Counted from the first letter of the stretch, positions 10,340-19,362 are shown. The stretch is 64,000 nt of DNA from Micromonospora eburnea (GCF_900090225.1 NZ_FMHY01000002.1:2604001-2668000), one strand, 5' to 3'. Notes: a model not told the origin generated them from the sequence alone. Numbers and translations: made by a program.

Positions 10340-11317
10340 TCAGCGGTGCGGCTTGAGCGGCCGCCACCAGTCGCGGTGCTCGCGGTACCAGTCGATGGTG
10401 GCGGCGAGGCCCCGGTCCAGGTCGACGGTGGGGGCCCAGCCCAGTTCGTGGCGGGTGGCGGTGCAGTCCAGCGAGTACCGCCGGTCGTGGCCCTGGCGGT
10501 CGGCGACCGGTCGGACCCGGTCCCAGCCGGCGGCGCAGGCGGCCAGCAGCCGGCCGGTCAGCTCGCGGTTGGTCAGTTCGGCGTTGCCGCCCAGGTGGTA
10601 GACGCCGCCGGCCCGACCGTGGGTCTGGGCGAGCGCGATGCCGTGGCAGTGGTCGTCGACGTGCAGCCATTCCCGGACGTTGCCGCCGTCGCCGTAGAGG
10701 GGTACGTCGTGCCCGTCGAGCAGGTTGGTGACGAACAGCGGCACGATCTTCTCCGGATACTGGTACGGGCCGTACGTGTTGGCGCCCCGGGTGACGACGA
10801 CGTCGAGGCCGTGGGTGCGGTGGTAGGCGAGGGCGAGCAGGTCGGCGGCGGCCTTGCTGGCCGAGTACGGGGAGCTGGGGTCCAGCGGCGCCTGTTCGGT
10901 CCAGGAGCCGGTGGCGATGGAGCCGTAGACCTCGTCGGTGGATACCTGCACGAACCGCCGGACGCCGTGCCGCAGGGCCGCGTCGAGCAGGATCTGCGTG
11001 CCGACCACGTTGGTGGTGACGAAGGCGGCGGCGTCGGCGATGGAGCGGTCGACGTGGGACTCGGCGGCGAGGTGCACGACGATGTCGTGTCCGGGGACGG
11101 TGGCGTCGACGAGGGCGGCGTCGCGGATGTCGCCGCGGACGATCCGTAGCCGGGGGTCGGCGCGTACCGGGTCGAGGGCCGACTCGGTGGCGGCGTAGGT
11201 GTAGGCGTCGAGCACGGTGACGGCGTCCACGTGGAGGCTCGGCTCGGCGCCGGTGAGCAGCCGCCGGACGTACGCCGATCCGATGAAGCCGGCGCCGCCG
11301 GTGACCAGGATTCTCAC
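10340..11317 (-). CDS. rfbB: dTDP-glucose 4,6-dehydratase
   Basis: This extended short-chain dehydrogenase converts dTDP-glucose to dTDP-4-keto-6-deoxyglucose, the entry step to rhamnose and other deoxysugars. The product is 325 residues. Seen: NAD-binding TGGAGFIG at the N-terminus, STDEVYG, the catalytic YSASK, and TRGANTYGPYQYPEK; the C-terminal DRRYSLD segment binds the sugar nucleotide. The GTG start is chosen because TACTTT lies 7 nt upstream (leaderless); extension further left would read through the 5' part of pafA. No other sugar-nucleotide gene is nearby, so it is a solitary copy inserted within the proteasome locus. Confidence 0.92.
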   Translation of the reverse strand: MRILVTGGAGFIGSAYVRRLLTGAEPSLHVDAVTVLDAYTYAATESALDPVRADPRLRIVRGDIRDAALVDATVPGHDIVVHLAAESHVDRSIADAAAFVTTNVVGTQILLDAALRHGVRRFVQVSTDEVYGSIATGSWTEQAPLDPSSPYSASKAAADLLALAYHRTHGLDVVVTRGANTYGPYQYPEKIVPLFVTNLLDGHDVPLYGDGGNVREWLHVDDHCHGIALAQTHGRAGGVYHLGGNAELTNRELTGRLLAACAAGWDRVRPVADRQGHDRRYSLDCTATRHELGWAPTVDLDRGLAATIDWYREHRDWWRPLKPHR

Positions 11318-11324
11318 GGGTCGG

Positions 11325-11330
11325 AAAGTA
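11325..11330 (-). promoter_or_regulatory. -10 hexamer TACTTT of a leaderless promoter (rfbB)
   Basis: TACTTT followed by 7 nt and the GTG start of rfbB on the minus strand. Confidence 0.5.
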
Positions 11331-11431
11331 CCGGTGCCGGGAGTTGCCCGCGGAAGGATGTCGGGACGACTGTGCGCGAACGCCGCAGAGATGGCTGGGT
11401 TGAGCGCTGCCCATTCGGGGCCTCGGGCGGC

Positions 11432-11437
11432 TAATGT
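11432..11437 (+). promoter_or_regulatory. -10 hexamer TAATGT of a leaderless promoter (pafA)
   Basis: TAATGT followed by 6 nt and the pafA ATG. No Shine-Dalgarno sequence precedes pafA, which supports leaderless initiation. Confidence 0.6.
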
Positions 11438-11443
11438 CATTTC

Positions 11444-12802
11444 ATGGAGCGGCGAATCTTCGGCCTCGAGACCGAGTACGGCGTCACCTGCACCTATCGC
11501 GGCCAGCGCCGGTTGTCCCCTGACGAGGTCGCGCGGTACCTGTTCCGGCGGGTGGTGTCGTGGGGCCGGTCGAGCAACGTGTTCCTGCGCAACGGGGCCC
11601 GCCTCTATCTGGACGTGGGCTCGCACCCGGAGTACGCGACGCCCGAGTGTGATTCCGTGACCGACCTGGTGGCGCACGACCGGGCGGGGGAGCGGATTCT
11701 GGAGGGGCTGCTCGTCGACGCGGAGAAGCGGCTGCACGACGAGGGCATCGCGGGCGAGATCTACCTGTTCAAGAACAACACCGACTCGGCCGGCAACTCG
11801 TACGGCTGCCACGAGAACTACCTGGTCTCCCGGCACGGGGAGTTCGGCCGCCTGGCCGACGTGTTGATCCCGTTCCTGGTGACCCGGCAGTTGATCTGTG
11901 GCGCCGGGAAGGTGCTCCAGACGCCGCGCGGGGCGGTCTACTGCCTCTCACAGCGGGCGGAGCACATTTGGGAGGGCGTCTCCTCGGCGACCACCCGGAG
12001 CCGGCCGATCATCAACACCCGCGACGAGCCGCACGCTGACGCGGAGCGGTACCGCCGGCTGCACGTGATCGTCGGCGACTCGAACATGAACGAGGTCACC
12101 ACGCTGCTGAAGGTCGGGACGGCCGACATCGTGCTGCGGATGATCGAGGCCGGGGTGGTGATGCGGGACCTGACGCTGGAGAACCCGATCCGGGCGATCC
12201 GCGAGGTGTCGCACGACATCACCGGCCGGCGCAAGGTGCGGCTGGCCTCCGGCAAGGAGATCTCCGCGCTGGAGATCCAGCAAGAATACCTGGCGAAGGC
12301 GACGGAGTTCGTGGAGCGCCGCGGCGGAGACCAGACCGCGAAGCGGGTGGTGGATCTGTGGGCGCGGGTGCTGCGGGCGGTGGAGACCGGCGACCTGGAC
12401 CCGGTGGCTCGGGAGATCGACTGGGTGACGAAGCTGCGTCTGATCGAGCGGTACCAGCGCAAGCACGACCTGCCGCTGTCGCATCCGCGGGTGGCGCAGA
12501 TGGATCTGGCGTACCACGACCTGCGGCGCGGGCGGGGCCTGTACGGGCTGCTGGAGCGGCGGGGCGAGGTGGACCGGGTGGCGACCGACCCGGAGATCTT
12601 CGAGGCGAAGGAGACCCCGCCGCAGACCACCCGGGCGCGGCTGCGGGGCGAGTTCATCCGGCACGCGCAGGAGAAGCGGCGGGACTTCACAGTCGACTGG
12701 GTGCACCTGAAGCTGAACGACCAGGCGCAGCGGACCGTGCTGTGCAAGGACCCGTTCCGGGCGTACGACGAGCGGGTGGAGCGGCTGATCGCGAGCATGT
12801 GA
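11444..12802 (+). CDS. pafA: Pup-protein ligase PafA
   Basis: PafA uses ATP to activate the C-terminal Glu of Pup as an acyl phosphate and joins it to lysine side chains of substrates. The product is 452 residues. Seen: the N-terminal [15 protein letters not shown], the [22 protein letters not shown] segment containing the conserved catalytic Asp, [20 protein letters not shown], and [17 protein letters not shown]. It lacks the loop insertion present in Dop. A TAATGT hexamer sits 6 nt before the ATG and no ribosome-binding site is visible. A strong hairpin follows the stop. PafA is separated from prcA by rfbB. Confidence 0.97.
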   Translation: MERRIFGLETEYGVTCTYRGQRRLSPDEVARYLFRRVVSWGRSSNVFLRNGARLYLDVGSHPEYATPECDSVTDLVAHDRAGERILEGLLVDAEKRLHDEGIAGEIYLFKNNTDSAGNSYGCHENYLVSRHGEFGRLADVLIPFLVTRQLICGAGKVLQTPRGAVYCLSQRAEHIWEGVSSATTRSRPIINTRDEPHADAERYRRLHVIVGDSNMNEVTTLLKVGTADIVLRMIEAGVVMRDLTLENPIRAIREVSHDITGRRKVRLASGKEISALEIQQEYLAKATEFVERRGGDQTAKRVVDLWARVLRAVETGDLDPVAREIDWVTKLRLIERYQRKHDLPLSHPRVAQMDLAYHDLRRGRGLYGLLERRGEVDRVATDPEIFEAKETPPQTTRARLRGEFIRHAQEKRRDFTVDWVHLKLNDQAQRTVLCKDPFRAYDERVERLIASM

Positions 12803-12806
12803 GCGG

Positions 12807-12845
12807 ACCTCGGCGGCCGGTGCTGCGGGCACCGGTCGCCGAGGT
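12807..12845 (+). terminator. Terminator hairpin after pafA
   Basis: A 16-bp stem (one G-U pair in RNA) with a 7-nt loop, ACCTCGGCGGCCGGTG to its complement, starts 4 nt after the pafA stop. Confidence 0.7.
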
Positions 12846-12865
12846 ACCGGTACGCTGACGTCGCG

Positions 12866-13060
12866 ATGAATACTTCCGAACCCTCCGGCCGGGACCGCGG
12901 CACCGAGAAGCTCAACTGGATCGACCGGCGCCGGGAGAAGATCCGCGCCGAGATCGAGCGGAACCGCCGCGGCGAATACCGGGTGCCGACCTGGGTGTTG
13001 GCGGCGACCCTGATCCTCATCGTGGGCGCCTGGCTCGCGTTGATCTTCCTCGTCGGCTGA
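12866..13060 (+). CDS. Small single-pass membrane protein
   Basis: The product is 64 residues: a charged cytoplasmic N-terminal half (RDRGTEKLNWIDRRREKIRAE) followed by one transmembrane helix (WVLAATLILIVGAWLALIFLV) ending two residues before the stop. Such proteins are common downstream of pafA in actinobacteria but have no assigned function. A TACGCT hexamer lies 9 nt before the ATG; no Shine-Dalgarno sequence is visible. It is convergent with the next gene and followed by a hairpin. Confidence 0.7.
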   Translation: MNTSEPSGRDRGTEKLNWIDRRREKIRAEIERNRRGEYRVPTWVLAATLILIVGAWLALIFLVG

Positions 13061-13085
13061 GACCGCCTGCCGCCGGGCGGCGGTC
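13061..13085. terminator. Hairpin between convergent genes
   Basis: GACCGCC and GGCGGTC are separated by 11 nt, between the stop of the 64-residue membrane protein and the stop of the polytopic membrane gene on the other strand. Confidence 0.5.
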
Positions 13086-13088
13086 GGG

Positions 13089-14012
13089 TCAGTTGTAGGG
13101 CATGCTGGGGAACCAGCCGATGCCGAATCGGGCGGGCACCCGCAGGTCCCAGTAGACGACGGTGAAGATGCCCAGGGCAACGAGCAGGGCGCCGGTCACC
13201 ACCGTGGCGCGGCGGGGATCGGCCATCCAGCGGATGAAGCGCCCCCGGGTGACCAGCACGATGACCGCGAAGATCAGCGTGACGAGCAGGATGTTGCCCA
13301 GCGACTGGAGGGTGAAGGCGAGCGCTCCGTAGGCCGGGTTGCCGGTGTCGGCGGCCCAGTGGAACAGCTTGTTGAACAGCGGGTACGGGCGTCCGATGAG
13401 GAAGCCGCCGACGAGCGCGCCGATCGTCACCACCCGGCCGACCGGCCGGTGGGCGAAGACGTCGGGGAGCAGTCCGAGTGCCGCGAGCCCGAGGTAGGTC
13501 AGCGCCAGGCCGATCACGCCGAACACGACCGACGACTGGATGAGGCGGACCGGGACCCCGTCGACCACGTCGGTGGAGAGTTGGGGGAGCCGGTCGCCGA
13601 GCAGGACGCCGACGACACCGTAGCTGGCCGAGACCGCGATCATGCCGAGGGCGAGCCAGCCGACGGGACGCAGCAGGGCCCGCAGGGGTGGCTTGTCGGT
13701 GTCGGACACCTGGCTCATCGGGCCGACCGAGGCGGCCATGGCGATGTTGCAGGCGGTGAAGGTGCCGGCGAAGCCGGAGACGAACGCGAAGAGCAGCCCG
13801 GCGGCGGTGCCGGTGATCGCGGTCGCCTTGGCGTCGTGACCGAGCACGGTGTTCGCGACGTTGTCGCCGATGGTCTTGTCGACCAGCTCGAACGACCACA
13901 GGACGGCGAGCAGGATGCCGGCCGCCGCGCTGAGCAGGGCGATCCGGAGGCGGCGCCCGGGGCGGGGCGCCGGGGTGACGAGCTGGTGTTCGGGGAGTTG
14001 TCGCAGTGACAT
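13089..14012 (-). CDS. Polytopic membrane protein, possibly of the CcdA/DsbD transporter superfamily
   Basis: The product is 307 residues with about seven hydrophobic helices. The second helix reads GFAGTFTACNIAMAASVGP, similar in style to the cysteine-containing helices of CcdA/DsbD and LysE-type proteins. Only this one cysteine is obvious, so a thiol-relay function cannot be claimed. The C-terminus (FGIGWFPSMPYN) is extracytoplasmic or cytoplasmic with equal plausibility. The upstream sequence has only a weak GGAAAG. Nothing else in the neighbourhood indicates cytochrome maturation. Function is unassigned. Confidence 0.7.
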   Translation of the reverse strand: MSLRQLPEHQLVTPAPRPGRRLRIALLSAAAGILLAVLWSFELVDKTIGDNVANTVLGHDAKATAITGTAAGLLFAFVSGFAGTFTACNIAMAASVGPMSQVSDTDKPPLRALLRPVGWLALGMIAVSASYGVVGVLLGDRLPQLSTDVVDGVPVRLIQSSVVFGVIGLALTYLGLAALGLLPDVFAHRPVGRVVTIGALVGGFLIGRPYPLFNKLFHWAADTGNPAYGALAFTLQSLGNILLVTLIFAVIVLVTRGRFIRWMADPRRATVVTGALLVALGIFTVVYWDLRVPARFGIGWFPSMPYN

Positions 14013-14318
14013 GGCGCTTCGCTTTCCGCTACGGGCCGGCCGTCCCGCGACGGGCCCTGCCGTTGGTGGCGGTGCGGGGCAGGACGGGCCGGGACGGTGC
14101 GGCCGGGTCGCTACCTGGACAGCATGGAGCCTGCCGGCCCGCCGGAGGACCTTCGGCCGTGCGCTCTTCGGTTCGGCGGTGGGTGGGCGGCCGGCGGCGC
14201 GGTGAGTGCCGCACCGGGGAGACCGCCGCCCGGCGGGGCCGGCAGGGTTGCCCTCAGCCCGGTCCGACGCCGCGGCGCGGGCTGGGCGTCGGTCGCCGGC
14301 GGCTGGTCGCGGCCCGGC
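14013..14318. other. Intergenic region with no recognisable gene
   Basis: These 306 bp lie upstream of the polytopic membrane gene and downstream of the DUF3866 gene. The open frames here have no family character and run in GC-rich antisense phases. Imperfect hairpins are present (CCTGCC with GGCAGG near 14055-14090) but no riboswitch or RNA gene that I recognise. It should hold the promoter of the membrane gene; no clear hexamer was identified. Confidence 0.4.
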
Positions 14319-15404
14319 TCAGCCGAGCAGTCGGGCCGCGTGGCGACCGGCGGCGGCCGCGGCGAGGAAGTAGGCGTGGTCGGCGTCGAGGCCGCGGCCC
14401 ATCGTCGACAGCCCCACCGGGCTGGCCCGCAGCGCCGCGTCCAGCCCGTCGCTGGGCACGGCGACGATCCGGTGCCGCTGCGCGAGGGGGGCCAGCGCCG
14501 CGGCGACCTCGGCGGCGAGGGCCGGCTCCAGGCCGTCCGGCACGACCAGCTCCGCGGCGGCGAGCGCCACCCGACCGTACGCGGTGAGGCTGTGGTGGGA
14601 GACGCCGCGGTGGCGGGGACGGGGGTCGGCGGCGGAGATTCGTAGCGAGCCGACGGCCCGCCCGCCGAGGGCGGCGATGGCGTTGACCGCCTCGCCGACG
14701 GCCACTCCGGAGAAGCCCCAGCGGGTGCCGGTGCCGAGGTTGCCCGGCCCCTGGGCGACGATCGCCACGTCGGCGCGGAGCACGTGCCGAGCGGCGAGCA
14801 GGCCGCTGTGCAGGGTGCTCGCCTCCAGGTCGCCGCCGAACGCCTGCCCGACGCTGATCGTGCCCACGAGGTGGCCGGCGAGCCCGGCGAGGGTGCGGGA
14901 GAACCAGGCCGGCAGCGCACCGCCGTCGGTGAGCAGGTACGCCACCCGGACGCCGGGGGCGTCGGCGTGCACGCCGGCCAGGATCGCCGGCAGGGCGGAG
15001 TGCAGGTCGGCGGTGACCACCGGCATCCCGTCGAGGCTCTCCACGGCGGCCAGCAGGTCGTGGTACGGGGAGGCCTCCTCGTCGACGCCGAGCAGGATCG
15101 GCTGCAGCGGGGTGTAGCGGGCCTTGACCAGGTGACCGGCCTCGCGGGTGCCGGCGGCCTGCGGCGGGTCGGCGGGGAGCCGGTCGGGCAGGGCGACGAC
15201 CAGCGCGTACCCGCCGGTGCCGAGGCCCATCAGCAGGGCGCCGGCGTTGAGCAGCACCCGGTCGCCGGGCTCCGGGTCGCCGACCAGCGCCGGGTAGGCG
15301 AGGGCCCGCATCCGGCCGCCGTCGGGCAGGTCGACGTCGAGTTCCGTCGCGCCGGCCCACCGTCGCCGTACCGCCGTGACCGTGCCTGACCGCCATCGCA
15401 CCAT
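14319..15404 (-). CDS. DUF3866 family protein
   Basis: This is a 361-residue soluble protein of an actinobacterial family without known function. It begins MVRWRSGTVTAVRRRW and has an N-terminal small beta domain followed by an alpha/beta part with GLGTGGYALVVALPDRL, VAIVAQGPGNLGTGTRWGFSG and a final LSTMGRGLDADHAYFLAA. The ATG is chosen over the GTG three codons upstream because TAGCGT lies exactly 7 nt before it. In many actinobacteria DUF3866 genes lie near pafA/pafB, as here. No catalytic motif is recognised. Confidence 0.8.
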   Translation of the reverse strand: MVRWRSGTVTAVRRRWAGATELDVDLPDGGRMRALAYPALVGDPEPGDRVLLNAGALLMGLGTGGYALVVALPDRLPADPPQAAGTREAGHLVKARYTPLQPILLGVDEEASPYHDLLAAVESLDGMPVVTADLHSALPAILAGVHADAPGVRVAYLLTDGGALPAWFSRTLAGLAGHLVGTISVGQAFGGDLEASTLHSGLLAARHVLRADVAIVAQGPGNLGTGTRWGFSGVAVGEAVNAIAALGGRAVGSLRISAADPRPRHRGVSHHSLTAYGRVALAAAELVVPDGLEPALAAEVAAALAPLAQRHRIVAVPSDGLDAALRASPVGLSTMGRGLDADHAYFLAAAAAGRHAARLLG

Positions 15405-15411
15405 GCCGGGC

Positions 15412-15417
15412 ACGCTA
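15412..15417 (-). promoter_or_regulatory. -10 hexamer TAGCGT of a leaderless promoter (DUF3866 gene)
   Basis: TAGCGT followed by 7 nt and ATG. It overlaps the alternative GTG start, which argues against that start. Confidence 0.5.
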
Positions 15418-15481
15418 TCGGCCGCGGGCGGGCCGGGCCGCGGCCGGGTCGTCGGCGCGTGGATCGAGGGCCGGTCGGCGG

Positions 15482-16450
15482 TCAGTCCTCGTTCTGCGTG
15501 TGCCGGGCGCCGCGGGCGGGGTCGGGCATCGAGCGGGTTGGGTCGAGGAAGACGTACGCGATCTCGGGGTAGCGTTCGGCCAGCCGGCGCTCGGCCTCGT
15601 CGGCGGCGGCCTCGATGTCGGCGCCGGTGGCGTCGTTGTGGAAGTCGACCTTGGCGGCGACCAGGATGTCGTCCGGGCCGAGCAGCATGGTCATCAGGGT
15701 GTCGACCCGGTCCACCGCCGGCAGCGCCTCCAGATCCTGCTCGATCTGCCGGTGGACGCGGTCCGAGACGGCCCGGCCGACGAGCAGCGACACGTTGCTC
15801 CTGGCCAGAATGGTGGCGACCGTCAGCAGCAGGCCGCCGATCAGGATCGAGGCGATCCCGTCGTAGAGCTCGTCGTCGGTGAGCTCGGACAGCCCGAGGC
15901 CGACACCGGCGATGAGCAGACCGACGAGGGCGGCGGAGTCCTCCAGGAAGACCGCCTTGACGGTGGTGTCGGCGGTTAGGCGGAGGTAGCGGCGCGGGGT
16001 GGCCCGCCAGCGGCGCGACTCCCGGCGGATCTGCCGGATCGCCCGGGCCAGGGAGACCGACTCGACCGCGAAGGAGACCACCAGTACGAGGTACGACACC
16101 AGGTAGTTGCCGGTGTGCTGGTGCACGAGGATGGTGGTCACGCCGTGGGTGATGGCGAAGCCGGCGCCCACCACGAAGGTGAACAGGGCGGCGAGGAACG
16201 CCCAGACGTAGCTCTCCTTGCCGTACCCGAACGGGTGCCCGGTGTCGGCGGGGCGGGCCCCGCGGCGCAGCGCCAGGAAGAGCAGCACCTCGGTGGTGGT
16301 GTCGGCGACCGAGTGGACGGCCTCGGAGAGCATCGCCGCCGAGCCGGAGATCAGGCCGGCGATCAGTTTGGCGGCCGCGATGACGAGGTTCGCCGTGCCG
16401 GCCACGACGACGGTGCCGACGCTCTCGGTCTTGACCTCGGCTTCCGCCAT
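15482..16450 (-). CDS. Cation diffusion facilitator (CDF) metal exporter
   Basis: This proton-coupled exporter of divalent metals (Zn, Fe, Mn or Co) acts in the cytoplasmic membrane. The product is 322 residues, about six transmembrane helices plus a C-terminal cytoplasmic ferredoxin-like domain. Metal-site residues are seen in helix II (SEAVHSVADT, His and Asp spaced HxxxD) and helix V (FLEDSAALVG, where Glu and Asp replace the usual HxxxD). GHPFGYGKE is the family loop after helix II. The altered helix V site makes the metal preference uncertain. TAGGGT lies 6 nt before the ATG (leaderless). Confidence 0.9.
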   Translation of the reverse strand: MAEAEVKTESVGTVVVAGTANLVIAAAKLIAGLISGSAAMLSEAVHSVADTTTEVLLFLALRRGARPADTGHPFGYGKESYVWAFLAALFTFVVGAGFAITHGVTTILVHQHTGNYLVSYLVLVVSFAVESVSLARAIRQIRRESRRWRATPRRYLRLTADTTVKAVFLEDSAALVGLLIAGVGLGLSELTDDELYDGIASILIGGLLLTVATILARSNVSLLVGRAVSDRVHRQIEQDLEALPAVDRVDTLMTMLLGPDDILVAAKVDFHNDATGADIEAAADEAERRLAERYPEIAYVFLDPTRSMPDPARGARHTQNED

Positions 16451-16456
16451 GCGCTC

Positions 16457-16462
16457 ACCCTA
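16457..16462 (-). promoter_or_regulatory. -10 hexamer TAGGGT of a leaderless promoter (CDF gene)
   Basis: TAGGGT followed by 6 nt and the ATG of the CDF transporter gene. Confidence 0.5.
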
Positions 16463-16587
16463 TGGCCGGGGCGGGCGGCCTGCCCGGCGAGCGGAATCAC
16501 CCGCGGTCACCGGGATGTGACGGGCGCCCGCGGCGGTCCGCGTCACGGCGCGCCCGCGTGGATTCACGCCCACGGCGGGCGGGCTGC

Positions 16588-16593
16588 TAGCGT
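16588..16593 (+). promoter_or_regulatory. -10 hexamer TAGCGT of a leaderless promoter (pafB)
   Basis: TAGCGT followed by 6 nt and the GTG of pafB. Confidence 0.55.
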
Positions 16594-16599
16594 TCACAC

Positions 16600-17598
16600 G
16601 TGTCGCGGAGCCGTACCGAACGCCTGGTCAACCTGGTGATCTGTCTGCTGTCCACGCGACGGTTCCTCACCGCCGCGCAGATCGCCGCGACCGTGCCCGG
16701 ATACGAGCACGATCCGGAGGACGTCAAGGACCACGAGGCGTTCCAGCGCAAGTTCGAGCGGGACAAGGCGGAGCTGCGCGAGCTCGGGGTGCCGTTGGAG
16801 ACGGGGACGGCGAGCGTGTTCGACGCCGAGCCCGGCTACCGGATCGCCCCCCGCGAGTACGCCCTGCCCGACATTCCCCTCGAACCCGACGAGGCCGCCG
16901 CCGTCGGCATCGCGGCGCGGCTGTGGCAGCACGCCGGCCTGGCCGCCGCCGCGTCGTCGGGGCTGGCGAAGCTGCGCGCCGCCGGGATCGACGTGGACCC
17001 GCACGCCACCCTGGGCCTGGAACCGATGGTGACGGTCGACCCGGCGTTCGCCCCGCTGACCGCCGCCGCCCGGGATCGGCGGGAGGTCGACTTCGACTAC
17101 CGGGTGCCGGACCGGGACGCCCCGACCCGCCGTCGGCTGCAGCCGTGGGGCGTGGTCTGCTGGCGCGGCCGGTGGTACGTGGTCGGCCACGACCTGGACC
17201 GGGCGGCCACCCGTTGCTTCCGGCTCTCCCGGGTGGTCGGCGCGGTCCGGGTGACCGGCGACCCGGGGGCGTACGAGCCGCCCGTCGGGGTGGACCTGAT
17301 CAGCCACGTGGCCCGCTGGTCCGGGCCGGTGGAGCGGTCCAACCGGGCCACCGTGCTGGTCGCCCCGGGGCGGGCCGCCGGGCTGCGCCGCTGGGCGACG
17401 GAGTGCGGGTCGGGGCCGGACGGCGACCGGCTGGTTCTGCCGTACGCCGACGCGGACTACCTGGCCGGCCAGATCGTCGGGTACGGCCCGGACGTGCGGG
17501 TGCTGGAGCCGCCGGAGGTGCGGGAGGCGGTCATCCAGCGGTTGAAGGAGATCGCCGCCCGGCACGACGAGCTGGCGGTAACCGGGGGTGTCCGGTGA
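16600..17598 (+). CDS. pafB: WYL-domain transcriptional regulator PafB
   Basis: This is one half of the PafB-PafC activator that drives the RecA-independent DNA-damage response in mycobacteria. The product is 332 residues: an N-terminal winged HTH (RTERLVNLVICLLSTRRFLTAAQI), a central WYL domain (about residues 145-235, GVVCWRGRWYVVGHDLDRAATRCFRLSRV) and a C-terminal WCX extension. The GTG start has TAGCGT 6 nt upstream. It is translationally coupled to pafC (GTGA overlap), matching the obligate heterodimer. Confidence 0.94.
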   Translation: MSRSRTERLVNLVICLLSTRRFLTAAQIAATVPGYEHDPEDVKDHEAFQRKFERDKAELRELGVPLETGTASVFDAEPGYRIAPREYALPDIPLEPDEAAAVGIAARLWQHAGLAAAASSGLAKLRAAGIDVDPHATLGLEPMVTVDPAFAPLTAAARDRREVDFDYRVPDRDAPTRRRLQPWGVVCWRGRWYVVGHDLDRAATRCFRLSRVVGAVRVTGDPGAYEPPVGVDLISHVARWSGPVERSNRATVLVAPGRAAGLRRWATECGSGPDGDRLVLPYADADYLAGQIVGYGPDVRVLEPPEVREAVIQRLKEIAARHDELAVTGGVR

Positions 17599-18593
17599 CC
17601 CGGCCGGCGGCCCGGGGTGGCCGCGCCTCGGCGGACCGGCTCGCCCGGCTACTCAACCTGGTGCCCTACCTGCTGGCCCGCCCCGGCATCGAGATCGCCG
17701 AGGCGGCGCGGGACCTGGGGGTGACCGAGCGGCAGCTCCGCGAGGACCTGGAACTGCTCTGGGTGTGCGGGCTGCCCGGCTACGGCCCGGGTGACCTGAT
17801 CGACATGGCGTTCGACGGTGACCGGGTCACCATCACCTACGACGCCGGCATCGACCGGCCGCTGCGGCTCACCCCGGACGAGGCGCTCGCCCTGGTGGTG
17901 GCGCTGCGGATGCTCGCCGAGACGCCCGGGGTGGCCAACCGGGAGGCCGTCGAACGGGCCCTCGCCAAGATCGAGGGCGCCGCCGGGGACCTGGCGGGCG
18001 CCCCGGTGGAGGTGCGGCTGCCCGGCGACTCTCCCCGGGTACGCGAGCTGCGGGCCGCCGTGGAGCGTGGCCGGGCGCTGCGGATCACCTACTACACGGC
18101 CGCCCGGGACGAGACCACCGAGCGGACCATCGACCCGCTGCGGATGCTGATGGTCGGCGGGCGGGCGTACGTGGAGGCGTGGTGCCGCCGCGCCGAGGCG
18201 GTCCGGCTGTTCCGGGCCGACCGGATCGACGCGGTCACCGAGCTGGACGAGCCGGCGGTGGTGCCGGCGCAGGCCCGCCCGCACGATCTCAGCGACGGGG
18301 TGTTCCGCCCCTCGGCCGACCTGCCGTCGATCACCCTGCGGATCGGCCGGAGCGAGCGGTGGATCACCGAGTACTACCCGTGCGAGCGGGTCGAGTCCGA
18401 CGGCGAGCAGTGGCTGGTGTCGCTGCGCGTCACCGACCTGGGCTGGGCGCGGCGGTTCGTGCTCGGGTTGGGTCCGGACGTCACCGTGGTCGCCCCGGCC
18501 GAGCTGGCCGAGCAGGTCCGTGCCCAGGCGGTCGCCGCGCTCGACGCGTACGCGACGCCGGTGGACCGCGCGGCCGCCGGCCGCAGCCAGTAG
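17595..18593 (+). CDS. pafC: WYL-domain transcriptional regulator PafC
   Basis: This is the partner of PafB. The product is 332 residues with the same domain order: an HTH (RLARLLNLVPYLLARPGIEIAEAARDLGV), a WYL domain (PLRMLMVGGRAYVEAWCRRAEAVRLFRADRI) and a WCX domain (ERWITEYYPCERVE). The GTG overlaps the pafB stop by 4 nt. Its stop (TAG) forms the first three bases of the -10 hexamer of the next gene. Family knowledge: WYL domains bind single-stranded nucleic acid, which is thought to signal DNA damage. Confidence 0.94.
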   Translation: MTRPAARGGRASADRLARLLNLVPYLLARPGIEIAEAARDLGVTERQLREDLELLWVCGLPGYGPGDLIDMAFDGDRVTITYDAGIDRPLRLTPDEALALVVALRMLAETPGVANREAVERALAKIEGAAGDLAGAPVEVRLPGDSPRVRELRAAVERGRALRITYYTAARDETTERTIDPLRMLMVGGRAYVEAWCRRAEAVRLFRADRIDAVTELDEPAVVPAQARPHDLSDGVFRPSADLPSITLRIGRSERWITEYYPCERVESDGEQWLVSLRVTDLGWARRFVLGLGPDVTVVAPAELAEQVRAQAVAALDAYATPVDRAAAGRSQ

Positions 18594-18596
18594 GCT
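18591..18596 (+). promoter_or_regulatory. -10 hexamer TAGGCT overlapping the pafC stop codon
   Basis: TAGGCT, whose TAG is the pafC stop, lies 7 nt before the GTG of the small membrane gene. Confidence 0.45.
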
Positions 18597-18603
18597 GACC
18601 GCC

Positions 18604-18852
18604 GTGGTGACGTGGATCGTGCTCGGGGTCGTCCTGTTCGCGCTCGTCGTGCTGGCCCTGGCGGTCCGGCCGGTGCTGGCGCGGCTGCCCCGGCTGCGAC
18701 GGGCCGCGGTGGCGCTGCAACGCCGCCAGGCCGAGGCGGAGGCGCTGCGCTCCGCCGCCGAGGCGCTCCAGGAGCGGGCCGGCGCGTTGCAGGAGCGGGT
18801 GGCCGTCACGCAGGAACGGCTGGCGTTGATCAAGGCCAGGCGCGGGCGCTGA
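18604..18852 (+). CDS. Small membrane-anchored coiled-coil protein
   Basis: The product is 82 residues: one N-terminal transmembrane helix ([21 protein letters not shown]) followed by a basic, heptad-rich helix with repeated ALxER units ([25 protein letters not shown]). It lies between pafC and tatA, where other actinobacteria also carry a short membrane protein. The GTG is chosen because of the TAGGCT hexamer 7 nt upstream; a longer frame would run back into pafC. Function is unknown. Confidence 0.65.
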   Translation: MVTWIVLGVVLFALVVLALAVRPVLARLPRLRRAAVALQRRQAEAEALRSAAEALQERAGALQERVAVTQERLALIKARRGR

Positions 18853-19017
18853 TCGACGGCGGTCGGTCGGGCGCTCGGTAGCTGCGCGTTCGCCGGTGGT
18901 TGCGTGCACAATCGCGCCGCGACGGGTGGTTGACGGGACACTTCGGGTTGGTCGAGACTTCACCGGCCAGGCCCGCACTGACAGGCCCGGCGGGGTGGCA
19001 ACCCACAGTGACGGACG

Positions 19018-19023
19018 TACGAT
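19018..19023 (+). promoter_or_regulatory. Candidate -10 hexamer of the tatAC promoter
   Basis: TACGAT lies in the 217-bp gap before tatA, about 47 nt upstream of its ATG. No good -35 is seen. Confidence 0.35.
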
Positions 19024-19069
19024 GGGCTCCGACCACCCCTCACCGACACTTGAGCGACTGGAGCTTCCC

Positions 19070-19345
19070 ATGGGTGCCCTCAAGCCGTGGCACATCGCTG
19101 TACTCGTGGTCGTGCTGATCCTGCTCTTCGGCGCGAAGCGGCTCCCCGACGCGGCCCGTTCGCTGGGCCGCTCGCTGCGGATCATCAAGGCCGAGACCAA
19201 GAGCCTGCAAGACGACGACCGTGACCTGGCCGAGAAGGCCGACGCGCAGGCCGCCTACCAGCCGCTTCCGCCGAACGCCGGCCAGCAGCAGTACGCCCAG
19301 CCGCAGCAGCCGGTCGACCCGGTGCAGCGCGTCCGCGACAACTGA
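19070..19345 (+). CDS. tatA: Twin-arginine translocase subunit TatA
   Basis: TatA is the pore-forming subunit of the Tat exporter for folded proteins. The product is 91 residues: a short N-terminal transmembrane helix ([20 protein letters not shown]), the hinge FGAKRLPD, an amphipathic helix ([15 protein letters not shown]), then a Gln/Pro-rich disordered tail. The ATG giving MGALKPWH is preceded by GGAG at suitable distance; the longer in-frame extension to 18896 lacks family character. It is followed after 17 nt by tatC. Confidence 0.95.
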   Translation: MGALKPWHIAVLVVVLILLFGAKRLPDAARSLGRSLRIIKAETKSLQDDDRDLAEKADAQAAYQPLPPNAGQQQYAQPQQPVDPVQRVRDN

Positions 19346-19362
19346 CCGGAGGGCCCACCACC

